A program made the position numbers and the translations under genes. This document shows, piece after piece, positions 1 through 6,190 of a stretch of DNA of 17,763 bases; the stretch's first letter is position 1, and each line of letters begins with the position of its first letter. Below the pieces are notes generated by a model. It made no database searches. It had not been told where the DNA came from and saw only the letters and a list, made by a program, of their open reading frames with translations. The DNA is from Actinomycetes bacterium (GTDB taxonomy: Bacteria; Actinomycetota; Actinomycetes; Actinomycetales; Microbacteriaceae): assembly GCA_023390155.1 (NCBI GenBank), contig JAEWDJ010000416.1:1-17763 (forward strand), in the 5' to 3' direction.

Positions 1-173
1 CCGTCGTACTGCGCACGGGTGGGCACGGCCTTCGGCCACCAGTCGGCGGTCGCGGCGTGGAGCTGATAGAGCCCGATCGCCCCCGCCGCGATCCCCAGGG
101 CGACGACGACGGCTGCCGCCGTCACCACGCGCCCGACGACGCTCGCCCGCCTCCGGTGTCCATCCGCTGTCAT
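1..173 (-). CDS. Single-pass membrane protein, N-terminal fragment (runs off window start)
   Basis: The complement of this stretch stays open from an ATG at 173 (or an in-frame GTG at 176) to the window edge, giving 57 residues. A basic N-terminus with three consecutive arginines (residues 7-9) precedes one hydrophobic segment at about residues 17-36, rich in Ala/Val/Gly. A tryptophan-containing extracytoplasmic start (ATADWWPK) follows. This is the pattern of a type II or signal-anchor membrane protein. A TAGCCT -10-like box at 189-194 (minus) lies a few bases upstream, implying a very short leader. No family could be recognised from so short a piece, and the rest of the gene lies outside the window. 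Confidence 0.6.
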   Translation of the reverse strand, partial: MTADGHRRRASVVGRVVTAAAVVVALGIAAGAIGLYQLHAATADWWPKAVPTRAQYD

Positions 174-220
174 CACGCCCCCGGTGCGAGGCTAGCGGTG
201 GGGGAGCGTGAGGGAAAGAG

Positions 221-244
221 AAAAGCCCCCGACGTCGCGGGGGC
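221..244 (-). terminator. Intrinsic terminator of tRNA-Val(CAC)
   Basis: Read on the minus strand, a 7-bp GC stem (GCCCCCG with CGGGGGC, loop of 6) is followed by four T. It starts a few bases past the CCA end of the tRNA-Val gene. It separates that tRNA from the next minus-strand gene. Confidence 0.75.
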
Positions 245-247
245 CTC

Positions 248-323
248 TGGTGGGCGATACCAGACTCGAACTGATGACCTCTTCCGTGTGAAGGAAGCGC
301 GCTACCAACTGCGCCAATCGCCC
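248..323 (-). tRNA. tRNA-Val (CAC anticodon)
   Basis: The minus strand reads as a complete cloverleaf. The acceptor stem GGGCGAT pairs with ATCGCCC. The anticodon stem CTTCC/GGAAG holds loop TTCACAC, so the anticodon is CAC (valine, GUG codons). The T-arm contains GTTCGA. The discriminator A at 251 is followed by an encoded CCA (250-248). It is highly similar to the tRNA-Val(GAC) at 743, but its T-arm differs from the 26-bp att repeat. It is divergent from the tRNA-Gly operon. Confidence 0.95.
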
Positions 324-360
324 GTGGGTTCCGCACCCGGCGAGCCAGCTGCGAGTACCG

Positions 361-366
361 ATACTA
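361..366 (-). promoter_or_regulatory. Probable -10 box for tRNA-Val(CAC)
   Basis: TAGTAT on the minus strand lies about 38 bases upstream of the tRNA 5' end. It fits the actinobacterial TANNNT -10 consensus. No convincing -35 hexamer is visible 16-18 bases upstream. Confidence 0.4.
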
Positions 367-438
367 GCCGACACGAGGCGCGGAATGCACATCGACGCAC
401 CCCGGGCGCGGCGACACACCCGGGTGACGGGCCCGGTT

Positions 439-467
439 TTGTCTTCGGCCGAGGGATCGGCTAAAGT
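439..467 (+). promoter_or_regulatory. Promoter of the tRNA-Gly/Cys/Val operon
   Basis: A -35 TTGTCT (439-444) and a -10 TAAAGT (462-467) are separated by exactly 17 bases. The predicted start lies about 30 bases before the mature 5' end of tRNA-Gly. No other promoter-like pair is seen before the three co-oriented tRNAs, so it probably serves all three. Confidence 0.7.
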
Positions 468-501
468 CATTCAAGTGCCGCGGGGAACTGCGGAACGAAA
501 T

Positions 502-574
502 GCGGATGTAGCGCAGTTGGTAGCGCATCACCTTGCCAAGGTGAGGGTCGCGAGTTCGAGTCTCGTCATCCGCT
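502..574 (+). tRNA. tRNA-Gly (GCC anticodon)
   Basis: Complete 73-nt cloverleaf. Acceptor GCGGATG pairs with CATCCGC. The anticodon stem TCACC/GGTGA holds loop TTGCCAA, giving anticodon GCC. The T-arm contains GTTCGAG and the discriminator is T574. CCA is not encoded. First gene of a three-tRNA plus-strand operon. Confidence 0.95.
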
Positions 575-646
575 CGAGTCGGCCCGGTGTCTTCGGATCC
601 CGGGCTTCTCGATACGGTACGGTTCATTTCCGTGTTGTGTGGCTTC

Positions 647-717
647 GGTGGATTGGCCGAGAGGCGAGGCAGCGGCCTGCAAAGCCGTATACACGGGTTC
701 GAATCCCGTATCCACCT
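647..717 (+). tRNA. tRNA-Cys (GCA anticodon)
   Basis: 71-nt cloverleaf, the usual size for bacterial tRNA-Cys. Acceptor GGTGGAT pairs with ATCCACC. The anticodon loop CTGCAAA gives GCA. The T-arm contains GTTCGAATCCC and the discriminator is T717. CCA is not encoded. Middle gene of the Gly-Cys-Val operon. Confidence 0.95.
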
Positions 718-742
718 CGATCCTGAAGCTGATTCAGGCTCT

Positions 743-817
743 GGGCGATTGGCGCAGCGGTAGCGCGCTTCCCTGACACGGAAGAGGTCACTGGTTCGAT
801 CCCAGTATCGCCCACCA
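743..817 (+). tRNA. tRNA-Val (GAC anticodon), integration target of the mobile element
   Basis: Cloverleaf with acceptor GGGCGAT/ATCGCCC. The anticodon stem CTTCC/GGAAG holds loop CTGACAC, so the anticodon is GAC (valine, GUC/GUU codons). The discriminator A814 is followed by CCA (815-817). The 3' end from 790 to 815 is repeated exactly at 8206-8231, so this copy is the functional tRNA restored by site-specific integration (attL). In the att copy the discriminator is followed by CAGAG, not CCA. The encoded CCA therefore seems to be contributed by the inserted DNA. Confidence 0.95.
790..815. repeat. attL core (26-bp direct repeat, copy 1)
   Basis: Begins ACTGGTTCGATCCC and ends ATCGCCCAC, inside the T-arm and acceptor 3' strand of tRNA-Val(GAC). 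All 26 bases are identical to 8206-8231, and similarity stops abruptly on both sides. This is the standard attachment core of tyrosine integrases that use tRNA 3' ends. Confidence 0.93.
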
Positions 818-822
818 CGATT

Positions 823-846
823 AGCCCCGGTTTTCCGGGGCTTTTT
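823..846 (+). terminator. Element-borne terminator after the restored tRNA-Val
   Basis: AGCCCCGG (823-830) pairs with CCGGGGCT (835-842) around a TTTT loop, followed by a T run. It lies just inside the element, 5 bases after the CCA. It would end the tRNA operon transcript in place of the native terminator, now displaced to 8238-8261. Confidence 0.8.
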
Positions 847-863
847 CGTTTCCCGGGTGCCGG

Positions 864-883
864 CGTGCAACAACCGTGCAACA
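864..883. repeat. Integrase arm-type site, left copy
   Basis: This 20-bp sequence contains two direct copies of CGTGCAACA about 11 bases apart. The same 20 bases occur in the same orientation at 8059-8078. Paired short repeats near both ends are typical of arm-binding sites for the N-terminal domain of lambda-type integrases. The assignment is by position and symmetry only. Confidence 0.65.
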
Positions 884-1071
884 GTGTGTAGCCGAGATAG
901 GGGAGGCGAACCGCTGGCGACGCTCCGACCGAGCTCGTCCGCCAAGGGGTCTGGCGCTAGGGAGACGTGGCGCCGACGTAGCCTCGGGCCGAACGCGCGA
1001 CATCGGCCACCCTTCCGCGACATCGCCGACGTCATCATCCCGAGCGCCAAGCTGGCCGCAACCGTGCGGTA

Positions 1072-1195
1072 TGTGTGCTGTGTGTGGCGTGCGTGGAAAG
1101 ACAAAGAGACAAAAAAATTCGCGTATGAGAGAGAAGGATGAGGCGCCGCCGGTAGCGTCTCTGTATCTTCCGGCGCACGCCACACACGGCACACA
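1072..1195. repeat. Inverted repeat around an AT-rich core, putative replication origin
   Basis: Arms at 1072-1093 and 1174-1195 are complementary at 21 of 22 positions and are built from GTGTG/CACAC motifs. Between them, 1097-1140 is strikingly A-rich (a run of seven A near 1111-1117) in otherwise GC-rich DNA. Shorter inverted pairs are nested inside (AGAGAC 1105-1110 with GTCTCT 1157-1162; GCGCCG 1143-1148 with CGGCGC 1171-1176). An easily melted core flanked by symmetric protein-binding-like repeats, upstream of a replication-type ATPase operon, resembles a plasmid or satellite origin. A transcriptional control region is the alternative. Confidence 0.45.
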
Positions 1196-1211
1196 CGGCC
1201 AACGCCCGAGG

Positions 1212-1264
1212 GATGGCAACTTCTGGCCAACCTGGGCCGCACGCTCGATGGCAATTTCTGGGCA
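1212..1264 (+). repeat. Pair of 18-bp direct repeats (iteron- or operator-like)
   Basis: GATGGCAACTTCTGGCCA at 1212-1229 recurs as GATGGCAATTTCTGGGCA at 1247-1264, 16 of 18 bases identical, 35 bases apart. They lie between the inverted-repeat region and the operon promoter. They could be binding sites for the replication protein or for a repressor. Confidence 0.4.
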
Positions 1265-1331
1265 TATCGGGTCTACAAGGTGCCCCGACCGGCGACCGTA
1301 AAGGACACGAAACGCCCAATGCGGAGGCACA

Positions 1332-1359
1332 TTGCCAGCATTGTGAGGCGTGCTACGGT
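1332..1359 (+). promoter_or_regulatory. Promoter of the replication operon
   Basis: -35 TTGCCA (1332-1337), 16-base spacer, -10 TACGGT (1354-1359). The predicted start near 1366 leaves a leader of about 140 bases before the first large gene. It is the best sigma-70-type pair in the left arm. Confidence 0.5.
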
Positions 1360-1365
1360 GTGACG

Positions 1366-1460
1366 TAGCTAGACGGGAAGGCGCCCGTAATCGCCTGGGC
1401 CGTGATGGCCACCCAGCGAAGGAAACTCAGCCCCTCGGGGCTTGGTATCCGATCAATCGA
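1366..1460 (+). promoter_or_regulatory. Structured 5' leader with three consecutive hairpins
   Basis: Three short stems follow one another: ACGGG/CCCGT (1373-1388), CTGGG/CCCAG (1395-1416) and AGCCCC/GGGGCT (1429-1442). No T run follows the last stem, so it is not a simple terminator. I could not match the set to a known riboswitch class. It could affect translation or stability of the operon mRNA. Confidence 0.3.
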
Positions 1461-1472
1461 ATGGTGGACATC

Positions 1473-1511
1473 ATGGCTATTTTTGTGCGCGCATCTGAGG
1501 TGCACTCGTGA
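1473..1511 (+). CDS. Possible 12-aa leader peptide upstream of the operon
   Basis: ATG at 1473, preceded by GGTGG, encodes MAIFVRASEVHS. Its TGA (1509-1511) overlaps the GTG start (1508-1510) of the next gene in a GTGA arrangement. An in-frame ATG at 1461 would add four residues. The exact start-stop overlap suggests translational coupling like that seen in the rest of the operon. It may equally be chance. Confidence 0.3.
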   Translation: MAIFVRASEVHS

Positions 1512-1798
1512 ACCGCTCCGACGCCGGCCGTCTGGGCGCTGAGAAGCGGTGGCGCAACTCGACCCCGGCCCAGCGCAAGGCCGGCACCGCGGCGGCCCTA
1601 GAGGCTCGACTGGCCAACCAAGCCGCTCGCCGGCAGGACATCCTCGACGCCGCTCTTGCTGCGGTCGCTCGCGAGAACCTCACGGCGTGGTGGGCGCTTG
1701 CAGAGAAGGAGCGTCCCGACCTCCTTGACGCTCCGGAGCGGCGCCTCCGCTGGGCGCGCCGCCAGAACGTCCTGTGGCTGCGAGGCGACCGTGCATGA
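1508..1798 (+). CDS. Small basic helical protein of unknown function, first gene of the element operon
   Basis: 96 residues starting at GTG, with GAGG (1497-1500) 7-8 bases upstream. The N-terminal 40 residues are basic (GRLGAEKRWR near residues 8-17, then many Arg/Lys and Ala), and the whole sequence looks alpha-helical. A nucleic-acid-binding accessory role is plausible but not shown, and I do not recognise the family. Its end overlaps the DUF3631 gene by 8 bases, so the two are almost certainly co-translated and the proteins may work together. Confidence 0.65.
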   Translation: MNRSDAGRLGAEKRWRNSTPAQRKAGTAAALEARLANQAARRQDILDAALAAVARENLTAWWALAEKERPDLLDAPERRLRWARRQNVLWLRGDRA

Positions 1799-3398
1799 AC
1801 GGTTCGACCTCTCCGACGACGAGCTCGCCCAGGATCGCGCAGACGGCCACGGGGACGCGGTGGACGCCTACCTCGCGGACAGAGCGCACGCCGAGCGTCA
1901 GCACGCCTTGGCGGCGAGCCTCGTGAGCGACGCGGCCGAGTACCTGGCCGAGCACGCTGAGCGTGAAGGCCTTGACCTTGCGGCCATGCGAACGCATCTC
2001 GACGAGCTCGCCCACGCGGACGAGCGCCGCCGCTCCCGTCAGCGCAAGCGCCTCGGCCAGCTCCTCCGCGACGAGGAGGCGGCCGGCATCGAGCTCGCAT
2101 CGCAGTCCCGCGACAAGCGACTCTCCAAGGGGCGCCGCGCGGAGCTCGACGCGCAGATCGCGACCGCCGACGACCGAATCGCCGAGCTCCGCGAGTTCAA
2201 GCGCAGGCTGAAAATGACGCCGGCCGAGCATCGCTCCCTCGTCAACCGAGAGTCGCTCCACGGGCCGGCCGCGTACATCGACGGCGAGGACGTGGCCCAG
2301 CGCGCCCAAGACTTCCTCACGCGCTTCATCGTGTACCCGGACGAGCACGGCGCGGCCGTGGACACCTTGTGGACGATGATGACGCACGAGTTCGCCGCGT
2401 TCGACATGATGCCCCTCCGCATCATCAACTCGGCCGAGCCCGGCTCGGGCAAGACCATGCGCGGCGACCTCATCGGCGCGCTGGCCAAGCGGTTCGTGGC
2501 CACGGCAAGCATCTCGCCGGCCTCCGTCTATCGCGAGATTGACGCCGCCGAAGTGACGCCCGTGTTCGGCCTCGACGAGTACGACGCCTATTTCGTCAAC
2601 GGCCGATCCGAGAGTGAAGCCACCGAAGGGATGCGGGCCATCATCAACGCGAGTTGCTACCCGAACGGTGGCGTTCTCCGCACCGAGCGCGACAGTGAGA
2701 ACAACTTCACCGCTCGGCGCATGTCGGTGCACGCGCCCATGATCCTCATGGGCATCGGCGACGTGCCGGGCACGCTTTACTCGCGAGGCCTCACTGACAC
2801 GATGCGGCGCAAGCTCCCCAGCGAGCACGTCGAGCGCTATCGGAGCCGCGAGCAAGCCGACACCATTGCCAGCATCCGAGCCGAGCTCTCCGCGTGGATG
2901 AGCGCCAACATCGGCGCCATCGTTGGACGGCTCGGCCAGGGCCTCCCCGACATGATCGAGAACCGCGACGCCGAGAAGTGGGAGGGCATCATCGCCATCG
3001 CCGAGACCCTCGGCGGCGCATGGCCCGAGAAGGCCCGTGCCGCGGCCATCGCCGACGTGACCGGCGCGAACCGGCCTGTCAGCCTGAGCAACCGCCTCCT
3101 TGGCGACATCCGCAAGGCGTTCGCCGGCCGCGACAAGGTGGCGTCCAGTGAGCTCCTCGCCGAGCTCAACTCGATGGATGACGCGCCTTGGGGCGAGTGG
3201 AAAGGCGCCGGCCTCAACGCCCGGGTCGTCGTCTCGATGCTCAAGGACTACGGCATTCCTCGACCTCACACCGTCCGCCTCGCCGGCCACCTCGGCACCG
3301 TCCACGGGTGGGACCGGCGCGACTTCGCGGACGCATGGAGCCGCTACCTCACCCCCGAAGAAATCGCACTACCGATCCTCGAAGGAGACACGAAATGA
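1791..3398 (+). CDS. DUF3631-type P-loop ATPase, probable replication/helicase-like protein of the element
   Basis: 535 residues from GTG 1791, with GAGG about 5 bases upstream. The frame is open further upstream, but this start fits the ribosome site and the 8-base overlap. Residues 1-190 are charged and helical. A P-loop NTPase follows: Walker A AEPGSGKT at about 215-222 (Lys221) and Walker B FGLDEYDAYF with Asp262. A later TDTMRRKL segment supplies candidate arginine-finger or sensor residues. From about residue 380 the pattern EKWEGIIAIAETLGGAWPEKARAA matches the DUF3631 domain, often found in actinobacterial phage and island proteins and next to primase modules. No primase domain is seen here. 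The likely role is DNA unwinding or initiation of element replication; this is inferred from family and context. Confidence 0.85.
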   Translation: MHERFDLSDDELAQDRADGHGDAVDAYLADRAHAERQHALAASLVSDAAEYLAEHAEREGLDLAAMRTHLDELAHADERRRSRQRKRLGQLLRDEEAAGIELASQSRDKRLSKGRRAELDAQIATADDRIAELREFKRRLKMTPAEHRSLVNRESLHGPAAYIDGEDVAQRAQDFLTRFIVYPDEHGAAVDTLWTMMTHEFAAFDMMPLRIINSAEPGSGKTMRGDLIGALAKRFVATASISPASVYREIDAAEVTPVFGLDEYDAYFVNGRSESEATEGMRAIINASCYPNGGVLRTERDSENNFTARRMSVHAPMILMGIGDVPGTLYSRGLTDTMRRKLPSEHVERYRSREQADTIASIRAELSAWMSANIGAIVGRLGQGLPDMIENRDAEKWEGIIAIAETLGGAWPEKARAAAIADVTGANRPVSLSNRLLGDIRKAFAGRDKVASSELLAELNSMDDAPWGEWKGAGLNARVVVSMLKDYGIPRPHTVRLAGHLGTVHGWDRRDFADAWSRYLTPEEIALPILEGDTK

Positions 3399-4198
3399 GC
3401 AAGACCAAGACCGCCGCCCCCACCCTCGCGGCGCCCGCCGTCGAGCCGGCTGCGACGCCGGCACCTCCGCAGCGCCCCGTCACCCTCAGCTACATCAACG
3501 ACGGCCGCTCGCGCGTCTACACCTTCGCGACGCCGACCGGTTCGCCCGAGGTCGATGAGGCCGCCACCAGGCTCGCCGCCGCTGACGAGCGCGTGCCCGT
3601 TCTGCGCAACCGGGTCGCCGAGCTCGAAGCCGAGGTGCGTCGAGTCGAGGCCGACGAGCGGAGTGGCCGTGTCGCCGCCCTTGTGGGCGCATCGGATGAC
3701 GAGCTCGACGCGGCCCTCGAAGCCTCCACGCGCGGCGTGCCGGCCGTGGCGCAGGCAGAGGCGGCCCTTGAGGGTGCGCGCCGCACGCTGAGCGAGTACA
3801 TCGACGCTACGGCCGCTCTCGCCGCCGAGCTCGGCCTCCTCCTCAACGCCCACGCCCGCACCATCGTCCGTGTGAACGCCCGACAGGCCAACGAGGTCGC
3901 GGCCGAGATGGCCGGCGCCCTCGCGACCGTGCACCTCAAGGCCGCCGAGCTCAGCCACCTCCTCGGGCTCGCGGAGGGGCTTGAGAAGGCGCTCGACCGG
4001 AAGGCGACGGCGGGGGAGTCGGAGGAGGAGCCCATCTACCGCTTGACCGAGCAGGCGACCCTGCCGGCGTTCATCCACTTCGCCGGCCTCATCAACAACG
4101 CCCGTGGCGAGCTCCTCGACATCACGGCCGGCGTCGCCGCTCTCAACCGCGCCGTGGACGGTAAGCCGGCGCCCGAGTTCGACTTGGACATCGCATGA
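3395..4198 (+). CDS. Coiled-coil protein of unknown function
   Basis: 267 residues. ATG 3395 overlaps the preceding stop (ATGA), with GGAG about 8 bases upstream. A Pro/Ala/Thr-rich N-terminal tail (residues 1-28) precedes a short segment, VTLSYINDGRSRVYTF. Long Ala/Glu/Arg/Leu helices follow (about 50-225) with coiled-coil heptad character, such as VPVLRNRVAELEAEVRRVEADE. There is no signal peptide, membrane segment or catalytic motif. Co-translation with the DUF3631 ATPase suggests a structural or loading partner, but the function is unknown. Confidence 0.75.
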   Translation: MSKTKTAAPTLAAPAVEPAATPAPPQRPVTLSYINDGRSRVYTFATPTGSPEVDEAATRLAAADERVPVLRNRVAELEAEVRRVEADERSGRVAALVGASDDELDAALEASTRGVPAVAQAEAALEGARRTLSEYIDATAALAAELGLLLNAHARTIVRVNARQANEVAAEMAGALATVHLKAAELSHLLGLAEGLEKALDRKATAGESEEEPIYRLTEQATLPAFIHFAGLINNARGELLDITAGVAALNRAVDGKPAPEFDLDIA

Positions 4199-4488
4199 CC
4201 ACCGAGGAGATGCGCCGACTGCGCACGCTCCGCCGCGATGCTCGACGGGACGACGAGGAGGAGGCCGAATACCGCATCCTCCTCAAGCTCGCCGACTTGG
4301 AGGCCGAGAGCGCCGAGCTCCGCCTCATCGAGCTCCGCGCGCTGGCGTCGGGTGGTCGGCTCCCGCGCATGAGCAAGGCCGCCGACGAGGAGCGGATGGG
4401 CCAGGGGTTTACCGACGACTGGCCAGACGCCGAGTCGGTCGAGGACGACGACGCCGAAGGGTTCGGCTCGTGGGATGGAAGGGACTGA
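4195..4488 (+). CDS. Small charged helical protein, unknown function
   Basis: 97 residues. ATG 4195 overlaps the previous stop in an ATGA junction, so it is translationally coupled. The N-terminal 60 residues form a highly charged helix (MRRLRTLRRDARRDDEEEAEYRI and on). The C-terminal third is acidic (ESVEDDDAEG). There is no recognisable domain. It is a probable accessory member of the element operon. Confidence 0.7.
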   Translation: MTTEEMRRLRTLRRDARRDDEEEAEYRILLKLADLEAESAELRLIELRALASGGRLPRMSKAADEERMGQGFTDDWPDAESVEDDDAEGFGSWDGRD

Positions 4489-4489
4489 G

Positions 4490-4747
4490 ATGACCGAGAA
4501 GCCGATGAGCGCCACCGAGCGCCAGGCAGCCCAGCTAGAGGGCAGCACGGACGCCTACGAGGAGCGCGTGCGCAGGCAGATCGCCGACGACCGGGCACGC
4601 TTCGAGCCGGCGTCGCACGCCACCCGCCGTCAGGTCGAGGCCCTGGGACGCTCCCACGGTCGTCGCTCGGCGACCGAGGCCGAGGTGGACGCCCGCCTCG
4701 ACGCTGCCCTCCGAGCCAAGGGGATCGACCCCGACGAGCTCGACTAA
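4490..4747 (+). CDS. Small helical protein, unknown function, last gene of the operon
   Basis: 85 residues from ATG 4490, preceded by GAAGGGA and one base after the previous stop. An in-frame ATG at 4475 would add five residues but lies inside the previous gene. The sequence is polar and helical (YEERVRRQIADDRARF; ATEAEVDARLDAALRAKGIDPDELD), with no known domain seen. A strong terminator follows, so the operon ends here. Confidence 0.65.
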   Translation: MTEKPMSATERQAAQLEGSTDAYEERVRRQIADDRARFEPASHATRRQVEALGRSHGRRSATEAEVDARLDAALRAKGIDPDELD

Positions 4748-4751
4748 AGAC

Positions 4752-4842
4752 TCCCGGCGTGCGGCCCTGTGGGCCGGCCCATGTCTCGCCGGGAACATCG
4801 CGACCCCCTCGCTAGTGGAAGGCGAGGGGGTCGCCCTTGTTT
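4752..4842 (+). terminator. Nested hairpin followed by an intrinsic terminator at the operon end
   Basis: The terminator proper is a perfect 13-bp inverted repeat, 4800-4812 with 4822-4834 (GCGACCCCCTCGC and its complement), then CCTTGTTT. A second inverted pair, TCCCGGCG/CGCCGGGA (4752-4759 and 4787-4794), encloses a GGCCC/GGGCC hairpin just before it. The double structure isolates the replication operon from the membrane-protein gene downstream. Confidence 0.8.
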
Positions 4843-4870
4843 GCGCTGAGCGATACGCCATCATGGTCGA

Positions 4871-5623
4871 ATGATGATCCTGCATCACCACACGCCGGCG
4901 CCGATGCCGGTGGAGGCGATTGGTTGGGGAACGTGGCCGGAAATCGTGGCCGCCGTGGTGACCTCGCTGGCGTTCGTCGTTGCCGCTACGTCGCTCGTGC
5001 GCGACCTTCAGGTGCGTCGAGAAGCTCAGGCGCGGCTCGTGTACTCGAAGCTGATCCATATCGAGCAGTTCGAGGCGGGCGCCACTTTCGACTTGCTTCC
5101 GCATGGCGCCGTTACTGCCACAGGGTCCGCGGCTTCGACGATCATCCTGGGGCAGGGACTCGGTCTCGCCGTTGCCCCCGTCCAGCGAGTGACGGTCATC
5201 GTGCACAACGGAAGCAATGAGCTCATCGGTCCCGCGCGAGTACAGATGGTCAACGCGGGCAAAAACTACACCTATGACACATTCTCGCTGAGCGTTGGCG
5301 CCATTGATCCGCTCACGGATTACACGGCAATCCTTGAGTGGCCGTGGGAGGAGCACCCGAATATGCCCTCTCTCGCGACGACGGTCATTTTCCGGGATGC
5401 GAGCGGCCGATGGTGGCGTCGGCACCGTTCAGAGCCGATTGAGCGAGTGCATGCAGATCCCGAAAACGAGGTGCAACCCGCCGCGGAGCGCGCGGAGATA
5501 CGCAAGGTTCAGGCCGCCAGGGGCGTTGCGCCGGAGCATTTCATCCAAGAGCCAAAGGTGTCGCTCGTTGTGCGCTGGCACAGGCTCCTCCGCAGGGTCA
5601 GGGGGAAGTCGCCAATTCCCTAG
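4871..5623 (+). CDS. Unknown membrane-anchored protein with a beta-rich soluble domain (element cargo)
   Basis: 250 residues from ATG 4871 (ATG 4874 and ATG 4904 are in frame; no clear ribosome site). One transmembrane helix at about residues 24-43 (IVAAVVTSLAFVVAATSLV) is followed by a basic stretch (RREAQAR), so the C-terminal domain is probably cytoplasmic. Residues 65-190 alternate beta-like segments (VTVIVHNGSNEL, TTVIFRDASGRWWRRHR) resembling an Ig-like fold. The last 50 residues are charged and basic. A possible leaderless promoter is present (-35 TTGTTT 4838-4843, CATCAT 4860-4865). It faces the 5639-6190 gene tail to tail with a 15-base gap. I do not recognise the family. A host- or phage-interaction role is suggested only by its cargo position. 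Confidence 0.65.
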   Translation: MMILHHHTPAPMPVEAIGWGTWPEIVAAVVTSLAFVVAATSLVRDLQVRREAQARLVYSKLIHIEQFEAGATFDLLPHGAVTATGSAASTIILGQGLGLAVAPVQRVTVIVHNGSNELIGPARVQMVNAGKNYTYDTFSLSVGAIDPLTDYTAILEWPWEEHPNMPSLATTVIFRDASGRWWRRHRSEPIERVHADPENEVQPAAERAEIRKVQAARGVAPEHFIQEPKVSLVVRWHRLLRRVRGKSPIP

Positions 5624-5638
5624 ACGGGCCGCCCACTC

Positions 5639-6190
5639 TCAGCGGACCGGGCGCGCCTTGGGATTGATAACCGGCTCGATGTGTTCGCGTACCGCTTGCC
5701 GGCGCTCGGGGTAGACCCAATCTCGGCCGACGTGCGCCATGTCGATGAGCAGAGCGTCGATCGCTACGCGGAGCGCCTCCACGTTTTCTTGCGGCTCCGT
5801 AAGCCGCTGGCCGGCGAGCTCCGCGATGCGGGCCTGCCGGGCGTTGAAGTAGAGCGCAATGGCGAGGCCGGCGTCGGTGACGTGATCGGCGTAATCCTGG
5901 CACGCGACGCGCAGCGCCGTCGTAGGCGCATCGACGCTCATGCCGCCGTAGATGAATTGCTGGCCCGTGATTGGCCGCATGCGCTCGGCGAACTCGTCGG
6001 CATAGGCCTTGTCGCTCGGGAACTCGCGGTTGGCTTGCTGGTCGCGAGCCGTTTGCCGAGCGATTCGGATGCCGATGACGGCCAGGACGACGCCCGCCAC
6101 GGCGACGATGATGCCGAGGACGGACGCGATGGTCTGAACGTACGCGGCGACGAGCATGGCCTGATCGGTTGCGGTGTCGAGTCGGAGCAC
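5639..6190 (-). CDS. Unknown membrane-anchored helical protein (element cargo)
   Basis: 183 residues from GTG 6190. Exactly six bases upstream is TAGCCT (6197-6202, minus), so the mRNA is probably leaderless. An internal ATG at 6157 is an alternative. One long hydrophobic segment at about residues 19-44 (TIASVLGIIVAVAGVVLAVIGIRIA) is followed by RQTARDQQANRE, placing the polar domain in the cytoplasm. The rest is alpha-helical, with no catalytic motif seen. It is convergent with the other membrane protein; both share the plan of N-terminal TM plus soluble domain. The family is unknown. Confidence 0.65.
   Translation of the reverse strand: MLRLDTATDQAMLVAAYVQTIASVLGIIVAVAGVVLAVIGIRIARQTARDQQANREFPSDKAYADEFAERMRPITGQQFIYGGMSVDAPTTALRVACQDYADHVTDAGLAIALYFNARQARIAELAGQRLTEPQENVEALRVAIDALLIDMAHVGRDWVYPERRQAVREHIEPVINPKARPVR

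Larger units (their letters stand above)
847..1460. other. Non-coding left arm of the element
   Basis: No convincing gene is seen in these roughly 600 bases. Open frames on both strands lack ribosome sites and family resemblance. The stretch holds arm-type integrase sites (864-883), a long inverted repeat around an AT-rich core (1072-1195), a pair of 18-bp direct repeats (1212-1264), a promoter (1332-1359) and a structured leader (1366-1460). It is probably the control and origin region of the element. Confidence 0.55.

Noticed and set aside
364..1330. Several overlapping open frames on both strands
   Set aside because: They run through tRNA genes, the att core and the palindromic region, and none has a start signal or family resemblance.
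1680..3305. 541-codon open frame on the minus strand
   Set aside because: It lies wholly antisense to the DUF3631 ATPase gene, has no recognisable domain or ribosome site, and is explained by high GC content.
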